From the NCBI GenBank assembly GCA_003116875.1, contig BCKT01000004.1, positions 1,138,201 to 1,202,200 of the forward strand: a DNA stretch of 64,000 bases. Direction: 5' to 3'. The stretch's first letter is position 1. Each line of letters starts with the position of its first letter. The notes below the pieces were generated by a model. The model was not told the origin of the DNA, ran no database searches, and saw only the letters and a list, made by a program, of their open reading frames with translations. A program made the translations under genes and the position numbers. Origin of the DNA: Takashimella koratensis. Taxonomy: Eukaryota > Basidiomycota > Tremellomycetes > Trichosporonales > Tetragoniomycetaceae. Shown piece by piece: positions 12,441 through 23,141 of the stretch.

Positions 12441-13433
12441 GTTGGGCGAGATTGGGTGTAAGAGAGACGTGGAATTCGTCACTCAACGTGATGAAAGGGA
12501 TCAAGAGTGTTGACAAAGTTGTCAGTTTCCAGCTCGAGTTGAGCAATGTTAACGAGTAGAAAGAGCTAGATGTGAGAGTGAGGATCAAAGTTGTAAATGA
12601 AGAATGGAGTGAACGTCGTCGTCGACATTACCTTTACGCGGTGCGCGGTGAGCGAGAAATAGTGAGTCTGTGATCAAAGAGTGAGAAATGGACAAAAAGA
12701 CCTCGGGGATGGTGCCTGTACTGCTACGCCGTTCCCGTGCGCGGCAGGAACATGACATGTCCAGGGACGCCGAGTGCATGGCGAGATGGATTGTGAGATG
12801 TGTGAGGGGAGGAGGAGGGGGAGGGGGGAGGGGGGACAAGGGACCAAGAGTGTACCGAGGGAGAACAATAGGACGGCGATCAACATGAGACGAGGAGAAC
12901 AAAAAGACACTCAACCGGATTGACCCCTAGGCGTAGAGGTTATGCTTGTTTCCTGTTCCCTAAAAGGAATCCTCTTAATTTATTTTCCCCCCCTCATTTG
13001 GAAACACAGGTGACCACACGGAGACTCTGGAAGCCATTACCGACCCCATATGCATCGCCGGATCAAAAACAAGGGTACCTCTGCATCCCCCTCTGTGCCG
13101 AGGACCGTGTCAACAACTGACCTTGCAATAATCCCAGGCGTGGTGTGTCTCCGTCCACTGTACATCTCGATCACTGTCCTCCTGGTTGTAAACCTGTCCC
13201 GAGGCGACCGGGCCGCGGGTGCCTGGCGGGTGCTTCGGGGAGTCCGGAAAGACACGGGCCGACGAATGCCCACTCCCCAACCGGTGTGTGCGGTCATAAA
13301 AACCCGGCAAAACAGCTCTGCTCTTACTTCAACAACTTTGCTCCTCGCTCGTCTTCGACTCAACAGCTAGCTCCACCTCAACGCTCATCTTCAGCTTTGA
13401 CTTGACCAATTACTCACTGTGCATACGCCCACC
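12441..13433. other. Shared divergent promoter region (Ste6-like exporter / fuconate dehydratase)
   Basis: This 993-bp region separates two divergent starts. An AT-rich TATA-like word (CATAAAAACC) at about 13297-13306 is about 130 nt upstream of the plus-strand ATG at 13434. A pyrimidine-rich leader (13310-13430) follows. A pheromone precursor gene was looked for here because of the Ste6-like neighbour; none was convincing. Confidence 0.4.
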
Positions 13434-15437
13434 ATGCCCAAGATCTCCTCTTTCACTGTCCACGGTAAGTGAGAGCTCGTTGGTCTCTCCCGACGCGGGG
13501 AACTTTGGCTGCCTTTGGTTCAATGGTTCGAGCTGCTCGCTAACGCTGTTGCAGACATCCGTTTCCCTACCGTATGTACAGCTCGACATACAGCGCAAGA
13601 CGTTGGAGAATGAGCAGGTGCTGATTACCCTCCTTTTGCTTTGTCTCGAAACAGAACGTCACCGGCGATGGTACCGACGCCATGTGAGTGCCTAGGCTGC
13701 CGGGGACTGAACACGCGCTGACGAGCTACAGGAACAAGGAGTGCGACTACAGCGCTGCCTACATTGTGAGTACAGCCTCAATATAGCGTCAAAGGAGGCC
13801 ACAGCCCAGCACCTCCGTTCTGAGATCTTCCCGCGGTTCTCTCGGGGAGCCTAAAGCTGACCCGCTGCCAGGTCGTCCACGCCGACAACGGCCTCAAGGG
13901 CCAGGGCATGACCTTCAGTGAGTTCAGGGCTGATCCAATTCAGGCGCGATATAGCTGACACAGCCAGCTATTGGTCGCGGTAACGAGATTGTCTGCTTTG
14001 CGATCAACGAGATTGCCAAGCGCATCGTCGGAATGGACGTCGAGTCCATCTTTGCCGACATGGGCGAGTTCTGGAACTTCTGTAGGTGTCACGGCGACCT
14101 AGTGCGAGGTGGAAGTGGAGTGGCCCTAGGAGGCTTAGGGGTGTCAACTAGCCTCGTCAATGAAGAAAGGAGTATGCTGACTCTACCAGTGGTATCCGAC
14201 CCCCAGCACCGATGGCTCGGCCCCGAGAAGGGCGTCATCCACCTCGCTACCGCGGCTGTTTCCAACGCTCTCTGGGACATGTTCGCCAAGGCCCGTGGAA
14301 AGCCGCTCTGGAAGCTCATTGTTGACTTTACCCCCGAGGAGTGAGTCCAAGCTGTACCCTACTGACCGCTCTGCAAGCAATAGCTAATCAACCCCAGGTT
14401 CGTCAAGGCCACTGCTTTCCGCTACATCACCGACGCTATCACCAAGGAGGAGGCCCTCGCTCTTCTCAAAGCCAAGGAGTCTGGCAAGAAGGCTCGTGAA
14501 GCCGAAGTCCTTGAGAAGGGTTACCCAGCATACACCACCTCTGCCGGTTGGCTCGGTTACTCGGACGAGAAGATTGAGCGACTCACCAAGGAGGCCCTTG
14601 CTCAGGGATTCAACCACTTCAAGCTCAAGGTCGGAGCCGATGTCGAGGACGACCTCCGTCGTGGTCGACTTATCCGATCGATTATTGACAACCCGGCCAA
14701 TTTACCCGCTGGGCGTATCATTGACCCCAAGACGATCGCTGGGAAGAACGCTGGCCCGACTGGCTGTGTCTTCATGATCGACTCTAACCGTGAGTAGGAG
14801 TTGCGCCCATGCTTGGATTTATGCTGACTTCCGCGCAGAGGTTTGGGACGTTCCCCAGGCGATCGAGTACGTCAAGAAGCTCGAGCCGATCAAGCCGTGG
14901 TTCATTGAGGAGCCTACTGCCCCTGATGACGCTGTTGGTCACGCCGCTATTCGCAAGGCTCTCAAGCCTTACGGTATCGGTGTCGCTACCGGCGAGCACG
15001 CTCACAACCGCATGACCTTTAAGCAGTTGCTCCAACTCGAGGCTATCGATGTCTGCCAGATTGACTCGTGTCGATTGGGCGGTGTCAACGAGGTCCTCTC
15101 CGTCCTCCTCATGGCTGCCAAGTTCGGCGTCCCCGTCTGCCCCCACGCCGGTGGTGTCGGTCTGTGCGAGTACGTCATCCACCTCTCGTTGATCGACTAC
15201 ATCTGCGTCTCGGGTGACCTTGAGCGAAACGTCCTCGAGTACGTCGACCACTTGCACGAGCACTTTGTCTTCCCAGTCTCGATCAACTCGCAGGGGAGGT
15301 ACAACGTCCCTACTGACCCCAAGGGCGGGTACTCGATTGAGATGTTTGAGCAGTCGATGGCAGACTACGCGTTCCCCGGCGGTAGCTACTGGGTCGCAGC
15401 TGCCAAGGGTGAGGCACCTATCCCCAAGGGTCACTAG
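13434..15437 (+). CDS. L-fuconate dehydratase-type enolase superfamily enzyme (ENOSF1-like)
   Basis: This enzyme is a mandelate-racemase/enolase-superfamily acid-sugar dehydratase, predicted to convert L-fuconate (or a close stereoisomer) to the 2-keto-3-deoxy acid in cytosolic sugar-acid catabolism. The family signature HRWLGPEKGVIHLATAA precedes the TIM barrel. The catalytic set is complete: the KxK motif in HFKLKVG, the metal ligands in MIDSN, IEEPTAPDD and ATGEHAHNR, and the general-base histidine in CPHAGGVGLCE. Roughly ten exons are used: very small 5' exons (for example 13434-13464), then larger ones to the stop at 15435-15437. Start MPKISSFTVHDIRFPT is at the family's usual N-terminus. 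Substrate among L-fuconate, L-galactonate or D-arabinonate cannot be settled from sequence. Confidence 0.9.
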
Positions 15438-15787
15438 GGTGGTTGAGGTGGGATTCAGTCCATGTCGCCTTTCTATAGTAACAGGTGGTACGCAGCAGGG
15501 TCTGGTCAGTAGTTGGATATGGTGAATAGACATTGCACGTCGTTTGATAGGAGACTCATGCATGGTTTGCTGTTGGATTGAACGGGACGGCACCTCTGAA
15601 TGGTTGCCACTTCTCGGTGCAGTGGATGGACGGTCTCCAGTCTCAGGGTCATCTTGGCTATCCTTCGTCGTCATTCTCCGACCTTCCAACGTACAGTACC
15701 ACTCGTTCACTAACCCACCCCATCTTTATCATCCTCTCCAACATCCATCCACTACCACATCCTCCACCTCTTCTCCCACCTCGAATC
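15438..15787. other. Intergenic region upstream of DSK2
   Basis: 350 bp hold the dehydratase 3' UTR and the DSK2 promoter. The last 90 nt are CT-rich (CCATCC, CCACC repeats), typical of a fungal leader. Nothing else is seen. Confidence 0.4.
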
Positions 15788-17423
15788 ATGGCCGACTCTT
15801 CATCCTCGTCCGACGAGATCACCATGTGCGTGTCGCCGCTCTTCCTCGCCCCGCTAGCCTATTCCTACCTCCTCTAGCTTGTCGTCTGCCCACCTCGCCA
15901 CCGGTGCAATCCACTCACCTTCACCTGCCCTCATCTCCTTGCAGCCCTGCCCACCTATCTGACCAACTGACAATCGCAGCACTGTCAAGGGCCCGTCAGA
16001 GCTCAAACTTTCCATCACGATCGCGCCCAGCAAGTCGGTCGCGGAACTCAAGGCGGCCGTCGCTGAGAAGAGTGATGTCGAGGCTGCTCGACAGCGACTT
16101 ATTTACTCTGGTGAGTGACCCGGAAGGCGGTCGGGCACGCACACGCACACAGTTGCTAACCCATCACGTAGGCAAAGTCCTGAAAGACGAAGAGACCATC
16201 TCAAGCTACAAGATCCAGACTGGCCACACCATCCATATGGTCAAGGGCCAACCTAAAACCAACGATCCTGCTGCTGCGTCTACCTCGGCGCCTCAGCCCT
16301 TGCCATCCATGGGCACCGGTTTGAACATTGGTGGGAACCCGCTCGAGTCGTTTACCGCCCAACAGGCTCAGGGGGGAATGCCTGCGTTCAACCCCTTTGC
16401 AGGGATGGGCGTTAACATGGCCGATCCTAATGCTGTGAGCTTGGTTCTCCTCAAATTGGAGTTTCAACTGACGAGATTCAGATGGACGCGATCATGGACA
16501 GCCCCGAGTTCCTACGCTCCATGTCGGAGATGATGTCACGCCCCGAGGTCATTGAGCAGGTGAGCTACTCACACTAGCACTTGGTTGAATACCGCCTTCC
16601 AGTCTTGAGGCACTGCTGACAACTCCCTAGGCAATCTCGGCCAACCCGCAGCTCGCGCCGATGGCTGGCCAGATCCGCGAGATGATGTCCAACCCCATGA
16701 TCCGTCAAATGATGTCCAACCCCGAGACCCTTCGCATGGTGAGTTCTTCTAGGTTTCTTGTCGCCATCGCTGTGGTTACGCCCTCTCATGTCCCCTACTG
16801 CTCTCGAAGAACCGTTGCTAATCCTATTAGATGATGCAGATGCAGCGTCAGATGCAACAAGGTGGCGGCGGGGGGATGGGCGGGATGGGAGGCATGGGCG
16901 GGCTTCCTGGCATGTTCGGTGGGCCCTCGGGAGGTGGCGCGGGTACCAACCAAGCTCCGAGCCCAAGCACGGACCCTTTCCCCAACCTCTTCGCTCCCAA
17001 CGCCGGTGCACGAGCGACTGACACTGCGGCGACCGGGGCAGCCACGGGTGCGGGCGGGCCGGGCGCAGCAGGTGCACAGGCGAACCCCTTTGCGGGGTTG
17101 TTCGGTCCCGGTGGAGCAGGTGGAGCCGGGGCAGGAGCGGGCGGGTTCAACCCATTCATATTCAACCCAGGGATGTTTGGGGGCGGCGCACCGGCCGCAC
17201 CCCAGGATACCCGGCCGCCAGAGGAGATCTACGCGACTCAGCTTGGCCAACTCAACGCCATGGTACGTTTGTCTTCATCTGGCTCTAAGAGAAGCCTTGG
17301 CTGACTAGGCTGCAGGGCTTGTGGGACGCTCAGAAGAACATCCGCGCACTCCGGTCGACGGGCGGGAACGTCGAGGCTGCGATCGAGCTCATCTTCTCCG
17401 GCCAGATGGACCAACAACCGTAG
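15788..17423 (+). CDS. DSK2: Ubiquilin Dsk2: UBL-UBA shuttle for ubiquitylated proteins
   Basis: Dsk2 carries polyubiquitylated clients to the proteasome. The N-terminal ubiquitin-like domain (VKGPSELKLSITIAPSKSVA ... LIYSGKVLKDEETISSYKI) is split by introns. One STI1-type region is rich in Met/Asn (SPEFLRSMSEMMSRPEV; PMIRQMMSNPETLRMMM), then a low-complexity Gly/Met/Ala stretch (GGMGGMGGMGG..., AGAGAGG). The C-terminal UBA domain is LGQLNAMGLWDAQKNIRALR then TGGNVEAAIELIFSG. Six or so introns. The start ATG at 15788 gives a short Ser-rich N-terminus. Stop 17421-17423. It is convergent with coactosin, leaving about 400 bp between stops. Confidence 0.93.
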
Positions 17424-17818
17424 CCCCGAGTTCTGATATAATGGTCTCGCTTTCTGCACTTCTCTTCCATTTCAACCATTTTCCCCGCGTTGTGAACATA
17501 GGGATTAATCGCGTCCCGTCGGTTGATTAGTCGCGATTGATTACTCGTCTCGTTTCATCATGTATCTCGTGCAATTGTGTGTCTCTCTTCGTTCTTCTAT
17601 GAGTTGCTTGCCTCATCGTTGCTTCTTTGAGTTGCTTGCAATGAGGCATGCATGTAGTAGAGTAAGACACGACAGCAGCGTGGACAACATGGAACACGAG
17701 GGCAAGTGTCACTTGAAATATGCACCTTTGATAATCCCTTCTTTCTTCTTAACAGGCTTCACACCTGACCCCTTAATCGCCTGTAACTGGACAACGTCGA
17801 TTACTCGCGTTCTGGGGC
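17424..17818. other. Convergent 3' flanks of DSK2 and coactosin
   Basis: 395 bp between two convergent stop codons, with AT-richer sequence compatible with 3' UTRs and poly(A) sites. No gene is seen. Confidence 0.4.
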
Positions 17819-18631
17819 TTAGTCAAAGTCCGAGCGGTTGTAGTTGGCCCCACCGGCCTTTCTCATACGAGAAACGATCTCGGTCTAGGCGAGTTAGACA
17901 TATACCGCACCCAGCAAATCTTAACTCACCTCCTTCAAGTCGTTTGCCGTCGCCGCGGAGACTTCAATAGAGTACGCACGGATGACCGACTTGACATCTG
18001 CGGTGTGGACGGAGACCTAATCAGGTATCAGCGCCATACCCTATCCTCGCTCCGAGCCAAATCCTACCTTTGCCCTACGCATAATCTTGACTTCCTCGCC
18101 AATCCAGATAACCAGCGCAAACTTCTCCCGGAAGCTGTGAGCGTCGTTGGCGTACTTGACGCGGACGAACCCAAAAGACGCGCGCTGAGGCTGAAGCTGG
18201 GAGGTGAATTCGTCAAGACCGCCAGTACCGGTCCCTGTGAGGACGAGCTTGTTTGACTTGTCCGACTGCAGAGATGTCAGCATAGAGCTGAGTTGCATTC
18301 GATTTGGAGGAGTGCCTTGTGGTGCGGAGAGATGGGCGTAGAAAGGATGGTCCAGGGCAAAACCCACCTCGTAGTCTAGGAGCAACCAGGTCGTCTCGTC
18401 CTTGTCTGACCGAACTTTTTCGTACGCTACATGTTTCGATGTCAGCGTCAGCTAACAACGCCATTCCCCACGCTCGCTCCGTCCACGCAGGCCCGACCGC
18501 GGTCATGTCCGTCCGTGCCCCTGGCTCCTTCATCCGCGCCCTCGAGCCAGACAGCCACACGAGATGACTCCCCCGGGGGGCAGAACCACGAACGTACCTT
18601 CGGCGATCTGGGGGTCCTTGACGTCGGCCAT
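17819..18631 (-). CDS. Coactosin-like actin-binding protein (single ADF-homology domain)
   Basis: Coactosins bind F-actin and antagonise capping. The 5' exon MADVKDPQIAE joins AYEKVRSDKDETTWLLLDYE. Later exons give TGTGTGGLDEFTSQLQPQ, ASFGFVRVKYANDAHSFREK, IWIGEEVKIMRRAKVSVHTA and the ending RKAGGANYNRSDFD. Every stretch follows the coactosin consensus, and the length (about 145 aa) is normal. Start ATG 18631, stop TAA 17819-17821. It is divergent from the SRP receptor beta gene with only 224 bp between start codons. Confidence 0.93.
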
Positions 18632-18855
18632 GGCGGTTGCTCGGTGGTTCGGAGAGGTGGTGGTGTAATGGTGGTTGAGCGATAGAGAGGAGCCGAGACG
18701 GGACCGATGCAGCGACGACGACGGTGGCTTGAAGGTTGGCAGGTCACGTGACTTGGCCGATAGCCCAAAATCCCAATCTTCTCTAGCCTTCGTCTTCATC
18801 CTCGTCTTCCACTTGAACCTTCGCACCCCCGCTCAGCTGGTATCTCGCAGACCCC

Positions 18856-20110
18856 ATGACCAGCTCGGACCTAGTGAAAGACGCTACGGTCACCCCCGAG
18901 GTTGAGCCTGTCTCGGCGCTGCTGTCACACGCCCTGCTCCAGGACCCCAAATTCGTCGCTGCTGTCGCTGGTGTGCTTGTTCTTGTTCTCATTGTTTCAT
19001 GTAAGTTTGGCGCTGAATGAATATGATTCAAACATGTCCAAAAGTAGTCTGTGGTTTGCTGATATGATCTGCTTGATACTCGTGATGCATGCTTTCCGTA
19101 GTATTTGGAAGAGGAAACAAGAAAGTCGGAAAGCGCGGGACACCAAAAGTCGTCCTTGTCGGTCCTGCAGACGGGGGTAAAACAGCTCTCTTCTCCAACG
19201 TGAGTCTCTACCATCGGCATCGACAAGCTTGTCCATATGCTGATTTCCCAAACAGCTCGCACTTGGCTCGTACCCACAGACGCACACGTCCCTCGTCACT
19301 TCCGAATCCTTGATCACACTATCCAACGACGCAGCTTCCAAGCAGATCCACCTCGTGGATGTTCCCGGTCACCCAAGGTTGCGGGACGAGGTGAAAAAGC
19401 ACGTTGCGACGGCTTCGGCTGTGGTATTTGTTGTCGACGTGGTTGCGCTCGTTCGAAACGCCCCGATCATTGCTCAGTGAGTAGTGACTTGTCGGATTTT
19501 GTCACCTTACAAAACTCTGTCTACTCGTGTGATCGTCCCGATTTTCATGCTAACTCCACTTAGGGAACTACCTCCGATCCTCACCGCCCTGGCTAGCGCA
19601 TCCGCCCGCCTCCCACCTTCATCTCCACCCCCTCGCCTCCTCCTTCTCGCACACAAGACCGACCTCCTTGTCCGCCCCGCGCCTCCTGCCTCTCCTTGCC
19701 CGCCCGACCTGCCCTCCTCCACCGTTGCGACCGCAAACGAGCGACTCAAGTCGATCCTCACGCGCGAGATGGACCGGCTCAAATCCGCCCGTGGGTCCGG
19801 CGGCGTCGGAGGACGTATCGAAGGAATGGGCCGTGTCGCTTCCTCCTCGACAAGCTGGTGGGCTCGGCTGTTTGGAGCAGGTGGGAAGGCTGGCGGAGAT
19901 GGAGAAGGAACGGATGAAGGGATGGAAGATGAGGGGCTGGTCTGGGGTGGGAAAGGTGGATGGAGGTGGGAGGATGTCGAAGGCGTGGAAGTGGAGTGGG
20001 CAATTAGTGGGTTGGGGAATGCGAGGTTTGACGCGGGTAGCGCTGGAGGTAAAGAGGAGAAAGTGGGGAATGGACTTGACGAGGTTAACGCGTTCCTTTG
20101 GGACTTGTGA
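18856..20110 (+). CDS. SRP102: Signal recognition particle receptor subunit beta
   Basis: SR-beta is the ER-membrane small GTPase that anchors SR-alpha and docks ribosome-SRP complexes. One N-terminal membrane helix (FVAAVAGVLVLVLIVS) precedes the GTPase domain. G1 is VLVGPADGGKTALFSN, G3 is LVDVPGHPRLRDE, and G4 is LLAHKTD (HKTD in place of NKxD). The domain ends with the family-typical VNAFLWDL. Between G4 and the end there is a roughly 110-residue Gly/Glu/Trp-rich insert (GGKAGGDGEGTDEG...) not present in short homologues. Four exons. Start ATG 18856; stop 20108-20110. Confidence 0.9.
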
Positions 20111-20981
20111 AGGAGCCAGCTGATAGCTCATGGTCGAGTGGTACGGTCAAAGTTGGCAGGCTACTCTGGACTCGCAAGCATATTAACACATTACAACGGA
20201 TGCATCATCATGTAGTTGGAATGCTTGCAGAACAGCCAGTAAGGTACCAGAGACACAACCTGCGCTCGTCCAGACGGCAACGGGCGGCCGACGATACACA
20301 CGAGCAATCATTGGAGATGTGAACCACAGATACGCTCAACATAGAGGTCTAGACCTAGTTGGTGATGAAGAACGCCATCTCAATCGTTGAGCCCCCGCCT
20401 CTCGGTGGTCAGGGGACGGCCCTTGAGCTCTGTCTCGTCTCGGTGTTTGTGGCGCTGGTTGTGGGTGTATTGATGGTCCTGTGGACCGGCGGCGCATTGT
20501 AGGAGATGCAAGGTTTATAAGGGCTGGGCAGCGACGAGTCCATGGGGCTTGTCAGACCTGTAAAGTGGACTCGGTATCAGCCCGGTTGAACAAGTAGTTG
20601 TGACCGAGACGAAGCGTGTTCACAGTGGCTTCAAAAGCTCACAGCTGGTCCTATGGAACTCATAGGATCCCATCACTGCCACTCAGGCTTGTGTGTACAG
20701 TACACAACGCGCACACGAACCGCGACTGGCTTTGCAGGGACTGAGACATGCTTAAAAGGGTGGAGTCGACATTTGGTGTCGGATGAAGTTGGACCGTTTT
20801 ATTTCGTTCCTGCATCGCGACACGAGTGCACAGAACACGCATGCATAGCTTCCCACCATCGCTCTGACGGCCATAACAACAATCACAGCCACGGGTCACG
20901 GCCACCGTCGCCCGCCGCACTGCCCAGCACCGCTCCATCGGATCGTGAGCTAGCCAAGCAAGAGTGCCACAAACCCGCTCA

Positions 20982-20989
20982 TGACGTCA
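20982..20989. promoter_or_regulatory. ATF/CREB (CRE) palindrome TGACGTCA upstream of PMP3
   Basis: A perfect 8-bp TGACGTCA lies 145 nt upstream of the PMP3 ATG and about 40 nt upstream of the TATA box. bZIP factors of the ATF/CREB type (Sko1/Atf1 in other fungi) bind this word in osmotic-stress genes. That Hog1-type control applies here is inference. Confidence 0.6.
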
Positions 20990-21029
20990 GTCCGAATTGC
21001 CGCTGGCCCCGTGCAGATCACTCACCGCC

Positions 21030-21036
21030 TATATAA
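21030..21036 (+). promoter_or_regulatory. TATA box of PMP3
   Basis: TATATAA, 98 nt upstream of the PMP3 start, followed by a CT-rich then CAACA-rich leader typical of highly expressed fungal genes. Confidence 0.6.
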
Positions 21037-21133
21037 CCTCCGCCTCGCTCCTTTCTCTTTCTCACCAACAACAACCACAACGCACAACTCACTCGTCTTC
21101 AACCACCTCAACATCAACAGCAACAACATCAAC

Positions 21134-22073
21134 ATGGTCCGCGGTTCAGACATCATCCTCATCATCGTACGTCCCCGCTACACGCCGCCCGTGTCCCTGG
21201 CTGTCCGGAATTCAGCCACGGCTTGGCGGTGGCAACAATCAAAATCAAAACGCTGACGAATTGCCTCTTTTCCTCCTCGCCGACCCCCTCCGACGGGACA
21301 CAACTCTCACACAGGTCGCGATCATCTTCCCGCCTGCCGCCGCGTTCATGATCACTGGGTGTTCTTGCGACCTCCTTATCAACATTGTGAGATCACGTGA
21401 CTGAATGAGCAGGTCACAAGAGCATCCGGTCGCTGGTTAGCGCTGGTGGCTGCCTGGTAGTCACCCTTCGTTTCTCGTGACTGACTTACTGACGCTTCTC
21501 TTCTACTACCCTCGCGTGCACCCTACAGTGCTTGACCATCCTCGTACGTACTCCCTGCACATGCCCATGTGGCACTGGTTAGAAAAATCCTTGCTGACAA
21601 CCAATTCTTGCTACAACTCAACAGGGATACCTCCCGTGCGTTCCAAACTCACTCTCAACATCCTACAACGTCCTGCTGACCCCCTGCTTCTCTTCAGCGG
21701 ACATATACATGCTTTCTGGTTGATCTACAAAAAGTGAGTGAATCAGCTAGAAAGCGTGCAAAGGAGACGTTCTTTGAGGCTTGAAACCCCTTCGAAACAA
21801 ACCCTTGGACCGCCTCAATTTTCCTAGACTTTTGAACGCGAATACTGACCTTCTGTGTAGGATGAAGGCCGAGGAGATGTACGGCCGCGGTGGTTACCAC
21901 TACCTCGGCAACGGCAACTTTGCCGGCACCCCCAATGCTGCCCCCGGTGAGTCAACAAATCGGGGACCATCTCCATCCTCTACTTCGTTAGCCAGCTCAG
22001 TACTAGTACTGACCGACCCTTCCTGTGTTCAGTTGGCGGAGCGCAGCAGCCCTACTACGGATCGACGCAGTGA
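21134..22073 (+). CDS. PMP3: PMP3/UPF0057 plasma-membrane proteolipid
   Basis: This small hydrophobic protein has two membrane helices; PMP3 homologues modulate membrane potential and salt tolerance. About 95 residues are spread over seven exons: 21134-21166 (MVRGSDIILII), 21315-21386 (VAIIFPPAAAFMITGCSCDL...), a 15-nt exon (CLTIL), an 11-nt exon (GYLP), then GHIHAFWLIYKK, MKAEEMYGRGGYHYLGNG and VGGAQQPYYGSTQ. The FPPAAAFMITGC and GYLPGHIHAFWLIYK motifs define the family. The C-terminal tail after the second helix (about 40 aa, Gly/Asn/Tyr-rich) is longer than in budding-yeast PMP3. The 11- and 15-nt microexons are notable. The gene is convergent with family-1 gene D. Confidence 0.93.
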
Positions 22074-22257
22074 TCACTGTTCCTCGCGACTGGCTGCCCA
22101 CGACCTCGACCAGTCCTCGTGTGGTACCAAACTCTCCGTATACGCGTATGAACGCTCGAACATGTACTTCATTGACTACAATCCGAGTACAGGAAACCAG
22201 AACAGAGCGAAGAGTCGTCCTGAGCGCAGAGGACTAGCGAAAGAGGAGGTGAAGGGA

Positions 22258-22907
22258 CTAAACCTGTCAGCAGTGCACATCTTCGTTTCGCAACTCACAG
22301 TTTTGAAGGCGAGGATTGCCGTCTGCGCCCGCGCTTGGTCATCGTGGTTCGGGGGAGTCACCTTCTCAGCCAAAAGGTTGACTAGATTGTTGCAACTCTG
22401 CTCGTTTGTCAAAAAATTGGATGATGCCATGATCACAGGATAAACTTACAACTACGATAGTGTCAAATTGGCGAGACAGCAATCCGTATCTCACGTCTGC
22501 GGAAGTACCGGGAGAGGCTCCATCCACAATCTGCCCCGTCAGGCACTTTCATCACATGCTTGTTCAAGGTCGTGACTTACCTGGATGATGTTGAGCACAT
22601 TATTGAGAATCATTCTCCTGCCGTACTGCGTGTTGTCAGGTTGCCACTCGAGCCCGATACCTGCGACGACGTCCTCGAGTCTCTGCAGCCCCTGGAAAGA
22701 ATCAACGGCGTGTCGGCGAGTGCAATGACTCACTTGTTCGATCTGGGGCAAGTAAGCGTTCACTTTGGCCGCGTACAGCGGATCAGTCTGAAATGCGAGC
22801 GAATTGCAGAGGGCGATGTTCTTGGTCCTGACGCTGAGGATACGAGTATCGATCTGTCCCCTCTTCTCTTGGAGGTAGCGACCAACATCGGTGTGGGTGA
22901 TAAGCAT
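22258..22907 (-). CDS. Family-1 orphan protein, member D
   Basis: I do not recognise a known domain. Exons (coding order) are 22734-22907, 22581-22691, 22450-22530, 22299-22397 and 22258-22263; all introns are phase 0, and most are 42-52 nt. If the last short intron (22264-22298, 35 nt) is not removed, the frame runs to 22176 instead. The core exon is exactly 37 codons (GLQRLEDVVAGIGLEWQPDN ... ILNNVLNIIQ) and aligns with the core exons of members A, B and C. The protein is about 156 aa, helical, and without signal peptide or membrane helix. It starts at MLITHTDVGRYLQEKRGQ and lies in tandem with family-2 member F. The shared GCCATCATTT word is on its own strand about 135 nt upstream. Confidence 0.62.
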
Positions 22908-23020
22908 TGGACGTAAGGGTGTGGATGGTGTCTGAGAGGTGGTAGGAAGGTGGAAGAAAAGAGAGAGAAGGTGAGCGGGTGAGTGTACGACTTGACGTGA
23001 AACGTGAAGACTGGTCAGAG

Positions 23021-23056
23021 TGATGCCATCAGTGATGCCATAAAATGATGGCATCA
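23021..23056. repeat. TGATGCCATCA direct/inverted repeat cluster upstream of gene D
   Basis: TGATGCCATCA at 23021-23031 is followed by TGATGCCAT (23033-23041), which forms a 9-bp inverted repeat with ATGGCATCA (23048-23056). On the minus strand 23056-23043 reads TGATGCCATCATTT, identical to 41113-41126 upstream of gene B. Confidence 0.75.
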
Positions 23057-23141
23057 ATCAATGATGCTTGACCAAAGGACAGACTGTCTCGAAAATTTCT
23101 TCATGCATTTCGTTGGCCTTGTGTTTATGCACAACGCGCAC

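Larger units (their letters stand above)
20111..21133. other. Long intergenic region: PMP3 promoter
   Basis: 1.02 kb without a supportable gene. Near the 3' end are a perfect ATF/CREB palindrome and a TATA box (annotated separately). Upstream there is a second TATA-like word (TTTATAAGG, about 20514) and AGGGG (STRE-like) words near 20412. The promoter is long for this gene-dense window, which fits a strongly regulated stress gene. Confidence 0.5.

Noticed and set aside
12441..13433. A CaaX-type pheromone precursor gene next to the Ste6-like exporter
   Set aside because: No short frame ending in a convincing CaaX box was found in the divergent region.
14784..15710. A 308-codon minus-strand frame opposite the fuconate dehydratase
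   Set aside because: The plus strand encodes a complete, catalytically intact enzyme here; the antisense frame is a by-product of codon bias.
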